NCBI GenBank assembly: GCA_026874595.1
Contig: CM049306.1
Location: 99,875,642 to 99,939,641 of the forward strand
DNA: 64,000 nt
Origin: Sipunculus nudus
Lineage: Eukaryota; Annelida; Sipuncula; Golfingiida; Sipunculidae
Direction of reading: 5' to 3'
Shown here: one piece after another, positions 12,871 through 25,364 of the stretch
How the letters are laid out: each line of letters starts with the position of its first letter
How positions within the stretch are numbered: position 1 is the stretch's first letter
Made by a program: the position numbers and the translations under genes
The notes under the pieces: model-generated
What the model was told of the DNA's origin: nothing
Databases searched by the model: none
The model's input: only the letters and a program-made list of their open reading frames with translations

Positions 12871-15196
12871 CTAGACATTTCTTGGCACCGCAGGTGCCAG
12901 AGTTTACCCAGACATAGTAGCCCCCACCCCCCCCCCCCCCCTTTAAGAATAGACCCCCATTTTTAGCAGCATATACTGACACTTGGCATATTTATTGTGT
13001 CTTCCATCTAACAAGCAACAATCTTGTTGAAGATGTTGGTCCTGTGACCTTGATCTTTTTAAAGATGTGTTCTGTGACCTTGACCTTTGACCTCATGACC
13101 CCAATATCAATTTGGGTCTTGCTTTTCCAATGGGACAATATGCAAGTCAAGTTTGAAATCTATACATCAATAAAGCAGGAATTATCATCCAGAAACTAAT
13201 TTTTGGACAGATGGCTCCTGTGACCTTCACCTTTGACCTTATGACCTAAAATTTGATAGTGTTCTTCCTCTCTTAGCAGGAGAACTATATGTGCAAGATG
13301 AAAGATCTGAGATGAAATGTTTGGCTGAAAATGCATCCACATCTTTTTAAAGATGTGTCCTGTGACCTTGACCTTTGACCTCATGACCCCAAAATCAATT
13401 TTGGTCTTGCTTTTCCAATGGGACATATACAAGTCAAGTTTGAAATCCATACATCAATAAAAGCAGGAATTATCATCCAGAAACTAATTTTTAACAGATG
13501 GCTCCTGTGACCTTCACCTTTGACCTTGTGACCTAAAAATTGATAGGGTTCTTCCACTCTTGGCAGGTGAACTATATGTGCAAGATGAAAGATCTGAGAT
13601 GAATTGTTTGGCTGAAAATGCATCCAAAATCTTTTTAAAGATGTGTCCTGTGACCTTGACCTTTGACCTCATGACCCCAAAATCAATTCGGGTCTTGCTT
13701 TTCCAATGGGTCATATACAAGTCAAGTTTGAAATCCATACATCAATAAAAGAAGGAATTATCATCCAGAAACTAATTTTTGGACAGATGGCTCCTGTGAC
13801 CTTCACCTTTGACCTTGTGACCTCAAAATTGATAGTGTTCTTCCTCTCTTGGCAGGTGAACTATATGTGCAAGATGAAAGATCTGAGATGAAATGTTTGG
13901 CTGAAAATGCATCCACAATCTTTTTAAATATGTGTCCTGTGACCTTGACCTTTGACCTCATGACCCCAAAATCAATTTGGGTCTTGCTTTTCCAATGGGA
14001 CATATACAAGTCAAGTTTGAAATCCATACATCAATAAAAGAAGGAATTATCATCCAGGAACTAATTTTTGGACAGATGGCTCCTGTGACCTTCACCTTTG
14101 ACCTTGTGACCTCAAAATTGATAGGGGTCTTCCTCAATTGGCAGATGACTTATATGTGCAAGATGAAAGGTCTGAGATGAAAAGTGTGGCTGAAAATGCA
14201 TCCACAATCTTTTTAAAGATGTGTCCTGTGACCTTGACCTTTGACCGCATGACCCCAAAATCAATTGGAGTCTTGCTTTTTCAATGGGACATATATAAGT
14301 CAAGTTTGAAATCAATAAATCAATAAAACCAGGAATTATCATCCAGAAACTAATTTTTGGACAGATAGCTCCTGTGGCCTTGACCTTTGACCTTGTGACC
14401 CCAAAATTTATATGGATCATCCACTATTGGCAAGTGAGCTATATATTCAAGATGGAAGACCTAGGATGAAAGTTTGGCTTAAAATGCATCCACAGTATCT
14501 TTTAAAATGCCAGTCCAGTGACCTTGACCTTTGAACTCATGACCCTAGAACCTATAGGGTTCTTACTTTACTAGTGGGCCATACATTAGTCATGTTTGAA
14601 ATCCATATGGCTATCAACACTGGAGATATCATAAGAGGTGTGTGATTTTCACCATATATGGCAATATTCAAGGTCAAGGCCACTATCATAGGAAAGGTCA
14701 TGACCCCAATTTAAATTAACATCATCCCATAACCCATACCTATGTATATGCATAATATAAAAGAAATCTGTCCATTAGTTTTTGACTTATAATGCTCACA
14801 GTACTGTAAGGTGGCAATTTTGGGGGTATTAAACGGCACGAAAACAAGTAAAGAATAATAGGTGGCGCCACCAGTTTCTGGTACATGACAACCCTATCCA
14901 TGATCTTCCATCAACTTGATTTTGGGATAAATCCATGCAAGATTTCTTGAGATATTAAAGAATTTGTGTGATTTTCCCCCAAACTGGACCTTTTCAAGGT
15001 CAAGGACACTCTCCTAGTAAAGGTCATGACCTCATTTTAAATAGGCGCCGTCCTCTTACCCATATCTATACATATACAAGTTTGGTAAAGTTCGGTGAAA
15101 TATTTTTTGGGTTGTCGCGCCAACAAGATTTATATGCGGCGGCGGCGGCGGGACCGGTATGAAAACATAGTATCCCCCGACTTTGTCTGGGGATAC
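12871..15196 (-). mobile_element. Composite Helentron-like non-autonomous element (HINE / pearl-like), copy 1
   Basis: Read on the minus strand. The 5' end begins GTATCCCCAGAC directly after TT and folds into a hairpin (15196-15170, 8-bp stem GTATCCCC / GGGGATAC). A GCC triplet tract follows (15152-15136), then a left arm of about 500 bp, then a core of 288-290 bp tandem units, then a poly-G tract (12942-12929). Next comes GTCTGGGTAAAC (12913-12902), an inverted and slightly diverged copy of the 5' dodecamer placed 31 bp inside the 3' end. A perfect 7-bp hairpin (TGGCACC / GGTGCCA, 12899-12883) follows, then 8 nt, then CTAG, then TT. Asymmetric terminal inverted repeats, a 3' hairpin and TT target flanks are hallmarks of Helentron-associated elements, to which bivalve 'pearl' repeats have been assigned. 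No Rep/helicase coding is present. Confidence 0.65.
13020..14640. repeat. Core minisatellite of copy 1, period 288-290 bp, about 5.5 units
   Basis: The motif TGACCTTGACCTTTGACC recurs at 13075, 13363, 13651, 13940, 14229 and 14519 (spacings 288, 288, 289, 289, 290), the last unit most diverged. Each unit also carries a second cluster, TGACCTTCACCTTTGACC, about 145 bp further on, so the unit may itself be an old dimer. Short open frames on both strands are by-products of the repetition. Confidence 0.95.
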
Positions 15197-15608
15197 AATA
15201 ACACCACCAGGCAGTAACCCCGACAGTTGGTACACCCACGGGAAAACCAGGAAGCCAAATCTAAAACAATCCTCCACAATGACATTCACCGGCAAACAGA
15301 GGGGCATCTTCACTGTAGAAGACAAATTGTTTTTAACAGACCTCACAGGTGTTGTAACTTCAGACATACATGTCAGTCTGTAAAGGATCTGTGTTTAAAC
15401 TTTGACTTTGGCAAGTCATGGCATCTATTCCCTACATAAGTCATCATGTGTTATCGAGTATATAACTAGTATTTAAAAGTATATAAAAAATAAGGGGCAT
15501 TCGGCAGAGCGCAGACCCCTAGCTTCATATCCAGATCCGCACCAAGTTTGTGGGGTCATCCTCTGGCCTATCAATTGAAATCAATTTATCAGTTTTGCTT
15601 AATCCCGC

Positions 15609-15609
<1 letters not shown>

Positions 15610-15640
<31 letters not shown>

Positions 15641-15641
15641 G
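15610..15641. repeat. (TAA)n microsatellite
   Basis: About ten triplets between two composite elements. Confidence 0.97.
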
Positions 15642-15852
15642 CAAGAGATACAACTGAAAACACAAACCGCTCAGCAGAGGCAATCACTAAATATACATGT
15701 ACATGTATATGGGACCGTCAGAATGAGGCAAAAATTAAGTTCTCTGATATGAATAAAGATATTATGAATACACGACATTCTTCGGCTTAAGGTTAATACT
15801 ATCAATCAAGACACAGCAAGGTTTCAATAATGTATCTATTAGGTGGATGCAG

Positions 15853-17461
15853 GACCAAGTGACCCATGGGTCATGACGCTAAGCCGACTGACATGTTGAT
15901 AATATGTCCTTGCACAGACAACCAGTTAAGACAGGTGGCATCAATGTTCATGCATTTTAGCTTAAGTTAATCAAGACCAATAAGCACAACAAATTTGATG
16001 ACAATCCAATCAGCCTTTCATGAGGAATCTGGCAATTTGTGTGTATTTTGCATTATTTCTGGGGTTCTCAAACATACCCCAAAACTCTTAGAATATAGGT
16101 CACTGTGACCCAATTTCAGGTTTCTGGGGAGAACTTTTAAGGAACTCTCAGGATGTCAAGTTAGAAGATTCTGGGCCCCATGGTTATGATTTGTGCCCTA
16201 CTTTGGTATCAAATTTTCAATTATTCTGGGGGGTACTTCTGAGCCCCATAGCTCGGACAATATGGGTGACAGAGACCTAATTTCAGGTTCCAAGGAGACT
16301 TTACATGGGCCTCCCAGCATGTCAAGACAGTAGATTTTGGGTCTAGTCGTTAAGATTTGTGCCCTATTAAAAGATGACGGCATCTTTTATGGTCTCAAAA
16401 TAGAGAAAAAAATCGTGAAAAATAAAAGAATACAGGTGGCGCCACCAGTCTGCAGAAACTGATGAAACACTCCATTTTTAATATCCATGCAAAGAATCAT
16501 GGTGATCAATGCATTAGTTGTTCAGATACTTGAGCTTTTGTATCAAATTTTTCATTATTCCGGGGCTTACTTCGAAGCCCCATAGCTGGAAGAATATGGG
16601 TAACAGAGACCAAATTCCAGTTTTCCAAGAAGACTTTCCATGGACCTCTCTGGATGTAAAGGGAGAAGATTCCAGGTCCAGTGGTTACGATTTGTGCCCT
16701 GTTACCAGATGACGGCATATTTTGAGGTCTCAAAAAACGAGAAAAAAAACGTAAAAAATCGAAAAAATACAGGTGGCGTCACAAGTCAGCAGAAACTGAT
16801 GAAACACTTCATGATCAATATCCATGCAATGAATCATGGTGATCAATGCATTATTTGATCAGATATTTGAGCTTTTTGTATCAAATTTTTCATTATTCTG
16901 GGGGGTACTTCGGAGCCCCATACTATATAGCTTGAGGTATATTGGTAACAGAGACCTTATTCCAGGTTTCCAAGAAGACTTTTCATGGACATCTCTGGAT
17001 GTAAAGTGAGAAGATTCCAGGTCCAGGGGTTACAATTTGTGCCCTGTTAATAGATGACGGCATCTTTTGAGGTCTCAAAAATAGAGAAAAAAAAATGAAA
17101 AAAATGCAGGTGGCGTTACAAGTCTGAAGAAACTGATGAAACACTCCATAATCAATATCCATGCAAAAAAATCATGGTGATCAATGCATTAGTTGTTCAG
17201 ATATTTACGCTTTTATATCAAATTTTTCATTATTCTGGGGGGTACTTCGGAGCCCCATACTATATAGCTTGAAGAATATGGGCAACAAAGACCTAATTCC
17301 AGGTTTCCAAGGAGATTTTTCATGGTCCTCTCTGGACATAAAGTTAAAAGATTCCAGGTCCTGTGGTTACGATTTGTGCCTTGTTGACGGACAGACGGCC
17401 GGACGGCCGACGGACAAAGAGTGATCGCTATAGCTCAGATGACTTACAGTCAGCTGAGCTA
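15853..17461 (+). mobile_element. Composite repeat, second family, copy A
   Basis: Starts at a 12-bp palindrome GACCCATGGGTC (15861-15872) and ends in a long hairpin at 17431-17461 whose arms are TAGCTCAGATGACT and AGTCAGCTGAGCTA (one mismatch, loop TAC). A GACG-type microsatellite (17386-17415) sits just inside the 3' hairpin. Between the ends are tandem units. In better copies of the family the 5' end carries GCTCAGCTG, the inverse of CAGCTGAGC in the 3' hairpin, so it too has offset inverted ends. Probably a non-autonomous DNA element, possibly Helitron-related; no coding capacity is seen. Confidence 0.55.
16435..17385 (+). repeat. Tandem repeat inside copy A, period 337 bp, about three units
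   Basis: GAAACACT followed by the same downstream text recurs at 16464, 16801 and 17138. Each unit begins with a GGTGGCGCCACC-like motif (exact at 16435, decayed at 16774 and 17108). A more diverged unit is visible at about 16060-16400. Confidence 0.9.
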
Positions 17462-17542
17462 AAAAGGACGCATCCTCAAATTAGTGGATATATAAGATGG
17501 GACCTTACGCAGATATACTCTAAAACATTGTGTCTGGAGGGG

Positions 17543-17545
<3 letters not shown>

Positions 17546-17600
<55 letters not shown>
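17546..17600. repeat. (GA)n microsatellite
   Basis: Pure purine dinucleotide tract 85 bp after the 3' hairpin of copy A; the frame through it gives only Arg-Glu repeats. Confidence 0.98.
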
Positions 17601-17603
<3 letters not shown>

Positions 17604-18914
17604 TTTATCAATGTATTATCCACCTTTACTACTACGTCTTCGTCTTTGAACCTAAAACAGTCGTCTGTAATTACCTTACTGATCACACAAGGGGGCGTGG
17701 TATTGTCACAGCCCCTAAGGAGCCACCTTCAGAAGCAGATCCCAACATTGTGTCTGGAGATGAAGATATATACAGGCTAATTACACGGTCGGTTTGACAT
17801 TATATAACATAAGCCTGAAAACACACAATGGCATTAATCCCAATGTGATCCAATGACTCGAGACTCGAGAAGATAAACTGAAGACTGAACATAAAAGTCT
17901 TACACAGCCCGGGGGAGGATTATAATTCTTGCCTCTCCCTCTAAAGATCCGCGCGGGTCATTTTATAATCTTTGTGCTTTCGCTCCATGCACACAGAGGC
18001 AGAACAAACAAGGTATCAGACAAGGTGATCCGTCTTCAGATCAGACGACCAGATTGAAAGAAGGATCCAAGAGCAGTGCATGTTCTTAATATTCTCCCAA
18101 ATAAAGCAGCGTGTAATCCGTTAAGAGGATTGCTACACTTGTGTAATTTTACACAAGTTTACATACGGATCAAGTTAAATAACATACATACATATTTGTT
18201 TTTGTATTGGCAAAATCACTGATGACAGATATCAGGTAAAAGGCGGATGAAACAGATTTTTTTTCTATAGCGGGAATATTTATCGGTAAGACAAAACTAA
18301 GATGGATATTTTTGAAAGCCCAGGCTTTTCGCTATTATAAATCTATAAGAGTATACTTGTAACGTGATATCTTACATACACAACATTACTGACAGACCTT
18401 TGCATGTGTGGACTTGCACAGCGCGAAGGTAATATTTAAACAACAATAATTGAATAAAGAATTTAAATATCATTTGGAATATATAATATATATATAAACA
18501 TATATTATCAACCTGCTTCTTGTCTGGGTCTCATCAAGTTTATCCTGCAAACTGAGGCCGGAGGGTGCAACAGAATGTACTCTATTGCCTGCTTAAAAAC
18601 CATCTTTGTGTTGCTACAAATGCAAATATGGCATCGAAAGTGCCATTGACGCAGTGTTGACACAGTGTTATTATACACGAGTGCTCACTGTGTGGTGACA
18701 GAGGGTAGCTTTACCCACGAAAACACTTCCCGGACAAATTGACATTCAGACTGCGTGAAGCTATGCAGAGATAAATGAAATCTCAAGTGGATATTGAATA
18801 TCAGTCGGCACAAAGCATGAACATGAAATATACAATATTAGTTACACTTCAGTTGTACAGCTGTCAGCACAGCCGCACAAAACACTCACACGATGACTTG
18901 TTATACACCAAAAT

Positions 18915-19101
18915 CAGGGGCGGATCAAGAGGGGGTTTTGAGGATTTAACCCCCCCCCCCCACACACACACACTTAAAGAAAAAATACCATTTTTGGGGT
19001 TATTTTCCCGGTAATTTTAAAGCTACTCCGACATCAGTACCTCTGTGTAAACTTAATCCCCCACCCTTCTCCATCTCTCCAGGATCTTGGATCCGCCCCT
19101 G
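18915..19101. mobile_element. hAT-like MITE, about 187 bp
   Basis: CAGGGGCGGATC at the left and GATCCGCCCCTG at the right are perfect 12-bp inverted ends (13 with one more base each side). Inside are a poly-C and CA tract. No clear target duplication remains. Confidence 0.65.
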
Positions 19102-21707
19102 ACAATGGAATGACAGGCAGGGTAGGTTTCCAACATTTTACGCTGTATTTCACCGCTCACCGTTCCCATGACCCACCAATTAACGCTGAGGCACCTTGCC
19201 ACCAGCCTAATTGAGAGGCGTGCGCAGCGCGGTGCTTTTTGATGCCCGTAGACAAATGAGCTTCACACTATTTTTTATATAGTGAGGCAAACATATCTCC
19301 TTTGCGATGGAACTAAACGAATCGACTGCATATTGCATATGCAAACAACAGGCTCTCTGGCAAGCAGAGTAATTCACTCACCCATAGATTTCGCCGGCTT
19401 TACAAAGGGTATTTGCATTACTTGCTAGACTGGAGATTTGGAGGAGAGTTAATCGCTTTTGTTCCATGACTGTGGGCCATTTACTTATACCAAAGGACCC
19501 AATCGGCCAGGTCTGATGCGATTCCTACCGAATATGCAACATATTTTGTGGTTGTGCACCGGCGTTAAATTTTAGCATGTCGGCTCGCCAGATCACGGGA
19601 ACCATTAGATAACATTCCGTGCGCACATGATAGAAAATTACACCATAGCTTCATACAAGCCTGAGCGCTCCCAGCATCGTCACAATGCTCTATACCCAGC
19701 CAGTGTACAAAACCGTCCTCTGCATTCAATGCCATACAAGACCGCACGGGAATAAATGTCACAAATATATGATGGCCATAACATTTTAAACGGTATCTGT
19801 ATAGCATGGTGCACCTTTCATGCAGGAAACAAACTCACGTGTGCTGGTTATATGCATACACGGTTATCTAGAACCATAGTTAAGGATAATAATAAACCTG
19901 ACAGAATAATTTATTAAAATCATATAAAAATTGTACAACATTTCTCCTTTATATGATTCCTGGTGTTCAAATACAAGATACGGCTATTTTAACAAAACTA
20001 CTATATTTGTTTCTTGTCCTTGTATTAGTATAGTATAAATGAAGATCCGTATTTCTGTCAATATTCTATCACCTCTTTCTTTCAGATTCTATTGATTCTT
20101 CCAACCCAACATGTATCTCCCCATGACCGTATTTCACTGACCCAGTTTCAGTGACCTTGACCTTTACTGAAAGATCACAGCTCTAAACAATGAACAATGA
20201 AGCTAAACCGGTAAGCAGCGCCAGCCCTGTCTAAAATAAACTAAATATACGCTCCTCTGATTGGTGGAAATCTGCATGCATGTGACTGTAGTATGACAGT
20301 TCCAAGTTTTCAGGTTTTTATTTTATTTGTGAGGGTTAATATTTCAAATAATATTTTATACCAGATCAAGATGTTTGCACTTGCACATCCCATGGAATAC
20401 TACAGATATATTCTAGCATGAGTCATATAGGTTACCTGTATAAATACTTCCGTTTCTTCGCATGTCACAATAGGCGTTTCCAATACAGAGTCTTTATGAG
20501 TAATTCAAATATAGCAATTTATGTTTATATAAAGCTTATATATTCTGCACGCTGTACGCGGAATATTAAATACACATAAACGGATGAAAATCCCAAAAAT
20601 ATAATTATCTAATATTTTACTTCATGCATGCACATCAATCTCTAATTAAAATTGGATTCAAAATGTTTTAGTTATAGAAGATAACCTATAAAATGTCATA
20701 TGTCTTAATTTGCCTATGCACGATTTGTTTCGTCATGAGACATGTGCCTCTATAGATTAAATGGGATACGTTATTACTTGATGTTTATAGTTTAGTCCGC
20801 TGACTATGAGATTTAGGCATATAATCGGTCATGATACAGAACGAAAAAGTGGTACATGATTAATAAAATGGTGTCATTTGACATATATTTCAGCGGAACT
20901 GTTCCCGTGAGCGACAGATAAAAGCAATGATAAAATGAAGATATACAGGAGATTGACAGGCCCAAGAGACGCCGTCTTTCGCCTACATACAAGAGACAGA
21001 ACCTATATTTAGAATCATATAAACTCCTCCATTGCCTGATATCACGTATATTGTTACAAAAATATGTGGAAGTGCATGCATGACCAGAAGACTATAGATG
21101 ACGGTATCCAAGAGCTGTAATAGATTCGAGAAGAAACCCAATACTTGGCTGTGAAAAATACTTGGCCATGGCAATTATATTGAAGAACAGCCCCAGAAAG
21201 TGCTCAAGCATTGTGAATGTAAACTGATAGAGGAGCGGCAAGCAGTTTGTACTTTTATCAGCTTCACCGGTGGGTCTCTTTCTCCATCTATGAAATACGT
21301 TGTGACGTTAAGATATGCGTACAATTAGGGCGCCATTATGTGCCAAAATGGCGTAAACAACGTCAAAAGACGCATGTCATTGCTGTTCATGCCCCTGTGC
21401 ATTGTGGTCTCGGGGGCAGCTGGTTTCGCGCATTAACGTAACTGAATTCTTTCATCCGGTGATTCACTGATTGTTAACATGGTTTCACGCGGCTTCTGCT
21501 TTGTGGTAAAACTGTACTCCTATAGATATAATGAAGCCAATCACATCCAACTTGATAATTTAACTTATATGAGTCACACAGAATAAACGGATAACAACAT
21601 TCAATAAACCTCATTTCACGTGCACTGGGCCGTTACCACTCTATCATTAACAGTTCAATGTCCCTGGCCACTCATCATATTACATTACATTATATTATAT
21701 TATATTG

Positions 21708-21710
<3 letters not shown>

Positions 21711-21768
<58 letters not shown>
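21711..21768. repeat. (TA)n microsatellite, 58 bp
   Basis: Preceded by TATTA-type imperfect units. Confidence 0.98.
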
Positions 21769-21771
<3 letters not shown>

Positions 21772-23355
21772 ATCCAGGAATTGTGGGAGAGGCGGCTTTA
21801 CTGGAGAAATAATGGGGGTTAATGTAATGGATATGCATATACGTATACATTTCTAAGTAAGGGATATATATATGCATATATGTATACATTTTTTCTGGGT
21901 TATTAAATAGATATTTTCTTTTGGAAAGGCCGTTTACGCTATATATTCTGAAGCATTTCCCTAGCATCAGACAAAAATCTAAAATATAGATATTTAATTT
22001 TAAAAATAATAGTATTATAATGCGTATAAATATGTGCTTGTGTGTATTAACTATAGTACATTATTTATAGAATTAAGAATAGTGAATACTCTTCTATATT
22101 AAATTTTACGCACGTAAGTCGGTAAATAACACACGTATGCATAACTATATATTACAGTGGTTCCTTAACAGGTTACACTTCGAGCGTGCATTGTGTATGA
22201 AATTTTCTTGACAGCAAACACCTCATTTTGTGATAGTAAAAATGTCCCTTCTCGTCCTGATGTGAAAACGTGTGGACCATTATCAGGGAGGTGTCGCGTC
22301 GTGCCCACTGCATAGCCGAGGCCGCTACAAGGACCGTGATCTGGCGTCGCCGACGGAGGAATACTCCCCTGACATCTCGGCCACCCAGACACTGCGGCCC
22401 TGAGGCGCGAGACGTTCTGCTTTCACAGTCCCAAGACCTTTCTAGGGGCCTCCACATGAGTAAACACGGACAACGCTCCGAGGCTTTGCACATTTCTCAA
22501 AGACATGTAAAAACTCCCAAATTCAAACACATCTGTAATTGCAGACCATCTCTGTATTGTCCCCAGTTCCCATTGAACCCCATTTGATAGAAACTTCGAC
22601 TTCATCTGACGTTAGCTTCCTAAAAGGAACTCATTCATGCTCGCATGTATTCGTACATATCGGACGGTCTTGTGGAGGTAACTGCTAAACTGAATTATAC
22701 ACTTGCTGCACTTGCAGAGGCAGTCGAAAAAAAATGTTACGCATTAACGTGCCGTCTTCCTTGTTAATTGATTCTGAAGCTATAACCTTAGCCTAGCCTT
22801 GGAAATTATAATTTTATATATAATTTATTTATTTAACTTTTGATATGCTCCATCCACATTTACTTCACGTAATTATTTCATACATTCTGCAAGCTGTTTT
22901 TGGAATTCTGTTTGCTTAGCAAATTCTTGTCACTTTCCACTTTTGACAATTTTATATTTAACCAAGCAAGGCAAAACTGGTTTTAATTAACTGAAGCGCT
23001 CTCAGACAATTACAATCACAAGATCAGCATAAAACATTGTCCTTTCCGGATACAAAAAAAAACATGGGTAGCTATTTTTACTGCAGACTTGCTCATTAAG
23101 TGTCCTTAGGAAAAAATGTGTTGTTGGATGATTCCTCCAATACGACTATATAGACCTGTCTCATAATATTACCAAATATGGCGGAGGGTAGCAGCAAGTG
23201 TAGTTATACCTATTCCTTATTTATTAATTTTGGAATCTGGCTTATCAAATGGTAATTCATGATACGTTAGTCGTTTCAATAATTTTATTAATATAATAAA
23301 AGTATTTTGTACATGCATAGATTTGTAAATATTTAACTTCTTTCATTAAACAAAT

Positions 23356-23361
23356 TATATA

Positions 23362-23410
<49 letters not shown>
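23356..23410. repeat. (TA)n microsatellite
   Basis: TA tract with one GT interruption near its left end. Confidence 0.97.
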
Positions 23411-23416
<6 letters not shown>

Positions 23417-24718
23417 GCTATATGTGAGGTGCTCTTTCTATATACGAGTGTTCTCAAGAATGACCCTAAAAATGTCAAGACAGATACAGATGATTTTGTA
23501 ACCACCCACTGTTTCTTTTCAGCATTTAAAGGAATCCAGGCCTTCTCTATATAATTATCATAATAACGTGTAAAGTGGGAGGAGGCGTTCACACAATAAA
23601 AACCTGCATATTCTTAATGACAGGCTGTCACAAATCATTGTTGTTTACCGCGCTATTCAAGAAATCCTGACTCCAAAATTGGCCTTAAGAGACTACCATT
23701 GTTAAGATAAGCTATAGAGGAGACCATGTGAAGACGAAATATGCCGCCGGTATTGCCTTCAGCAATGTCCATGGTTGCGAACAAACCCCTGATGGCGGAG
23801 TGCGATCAAAGAAGATCTCTGACACTTGAATCGAGTTGAACAGAGCACCATAGCTGGCCAGTCAGAGCCTTCTCATTAACTTCTGTGTGGTTGGGTCACC
23901 AAGGGATGCAAATCATGCATCCATATGACATGTTGTTCGCGCCTATAATCAAAGGTAGGGGCACAGGGTGATGCCCCGGGGGCATCATACCACACCGTTA
24001 ATACAGGGGCTTGCACTGGTCCCTTCATCGGCGCGTCGGACCTGTCACAAATGAGTCCTTAGCCGTGACGAAAATTCCAAGTCTGTCACACCTACGTAAA
24101 TCAACGAATCCAAACTCTTTATACTCGCATTCCCCAGAGAAATAGTACAAGCTAAAATTACGCTAAAGCAGGTGAACTCGGGGACACGTATGTCATTTAA
24201 GGTAGGCCAGGTGAAAATTGAGCCATTAGTACACAGCCATTACATAAAGAGGTTCATAAGGTTGGCATGGATACGCGTGCACGCCAAGAAACAAATTTTG
24301 GCGGAAGCTGAACATTTTCCCAGCTGTACTCCATAAACATTTCATACCCACGGGGTATCAACGTGATACATATATTTTGAGTATAATAATGTGTTTAAGC
24401 TTTACCCTAATGTTCCTAACGCCAACACGGAACGTATATGTCCAAGAGACAGGTTAGTGATATGGTGCGCGCCAAGGGCATTATATATACTATTATAGTA
24501 TATACCCCTCCGTCAATCTCATGGTGCGGTATTTCCGGAATAAGTACTTCAACGGAATCCTGCCCTGTAGAGAGTTTCGGGTACAATGATGAATAAACAT
24601 ACATTCAGGATGATCGGAAGAATGTTGTTTATGAGCACGATTGAATAACATTTATTGATCGATTACAGAACCCTATGCCGTCAATAAAAAGACAAAACAC
24701 GTATCACGTGAGACTTAC

Positions 24719-25011
24719 CCTCCTTCCGGCCTCGTTGTTGTGTAGATTCATGAGCATGCGTGATAAGCCCCTAGAGAACCTGGGATGGTTCCTTTCCCGT
24801 TCTCGGGCGTCTACAAATCCTTTTGCGAAACGGTAACCGTATTCGGTATTATCCCCGCAGCCACCCCATATCCAGTCTCTGTGAAGTTTCTTCGGGCGGC
24901 GTCTTTTGCTACAGCCGCATTTTGACAGCTCCCCCTCGCGGCAGGATCGAGAAATAGCATGGACTACGCCTGCTGCTGAGATGGCGTGAGTGAAGGCAGC
25001 CTCTCGACTTG
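24719..25011 (-). CDS. Wnt5: Wnt5, third coding exon
   Basis: Continues the Wnt N-terminal domain. The acceptor (TTATCTAATTACAG) ends at 25012 and the donor GTAAGT begins at 24718. At 293 bp it holds 2 bases completing a split codon (GCA, Ala, where vertebrate Wnt5 has Gly) and 97 full codons, ending in phase 0. Conserved blocks in order are [57 protein letters not shown] and [12 protein letters not shown]; in family members the next residues are the TVYNLADVACKCHG region. That next exon, with the palmitoylated Ser, was searched for by eye on the minus strand from 24700 down to 1 and not found. The gene is therefore partial here, with roughly the last 150 residues outside the window or in a stretch I missed. 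The donor used here matches the vertebrate exon boundary after NEAGRR. Confidence 0.95.
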
Positions 25012-25204
25012 CTGTAATTAGATAAAACATAATTTACACGCATTTAACACAAAGGCAGATGTGTTGACTCTAATACTTGTATGGTTTCATATAACAGCAT
25101 GTCCCAATGAAAACAACTAAACTGTGTTTCTAAGGCAATGGAAAAAGGCAAAGAATTTGATAGCACCTGTGTTTACGATTATCGACTTCATAACTTCATA
25201 TACC

Positions 25205-25206
<2 letters not shown>

Positions 25207-25267
<61 letters not shown>
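25207..25267. repeat. (TA)n microsatellite, 61 bp
   Basis: Starts about 195 bp upstream (on the minus strand) of the third Wnt5 coding exon acceptor. Confidence 0.98.
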
Positions 25268-25270
<3 letters not shown>

Positions 25271-25329
25271 ACAATAGGTTCAGAAAATTATCTGACAATA
25301 ATAGTGTATATAACATGTGGGAAAACATA

Positions 25330-25364
25330 TGACCCATATGGGTCATGACGTTCAGTTCTTCAGC
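25330..25364 (+). mobile_element. 5'-end fragment of the second repeat family
   Basis: GACCCATATGGGTCATGACG matches the 5' palindromic start of the family; no 3' terminus follows nearby. Sits just after a (TA)n tract in a Wnt5 intron. Confidence 0.35.

Larger units (their letters stand above)
17462..24718. other. No gene seen downstream of the last visible Wnt5 exon
   Basis: Scanned on the minus strand for the next Wnt5 exon (VACKCHGVSGSC and HWCC segments) without success. GC-richer islands at 17.9-18.1, 19.1-19.8, 22.2-22.6 and 23.7-24.2 kb carry no family I recognise. It also holds one MITE and two (TA)n tracts. Confidence 0.5.

Noticed and set aside
13196-14420. Overlapping 60-100 codon frames on both strands with near-identical proteins
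   Set aside because: They are translations of the 289-bp minisatellite, repeated once per unit.
17363-17797. 144-codon frame containing Arg-Glu repeats
   Set aside because: Built from the end of a repeat element and the (GA)n tract.
22165-22605. Overlapping frames on both strands in a GC-richer block, considered as an exon
   Set aside because: No family resemblance and no strand preference; left as unexplained.
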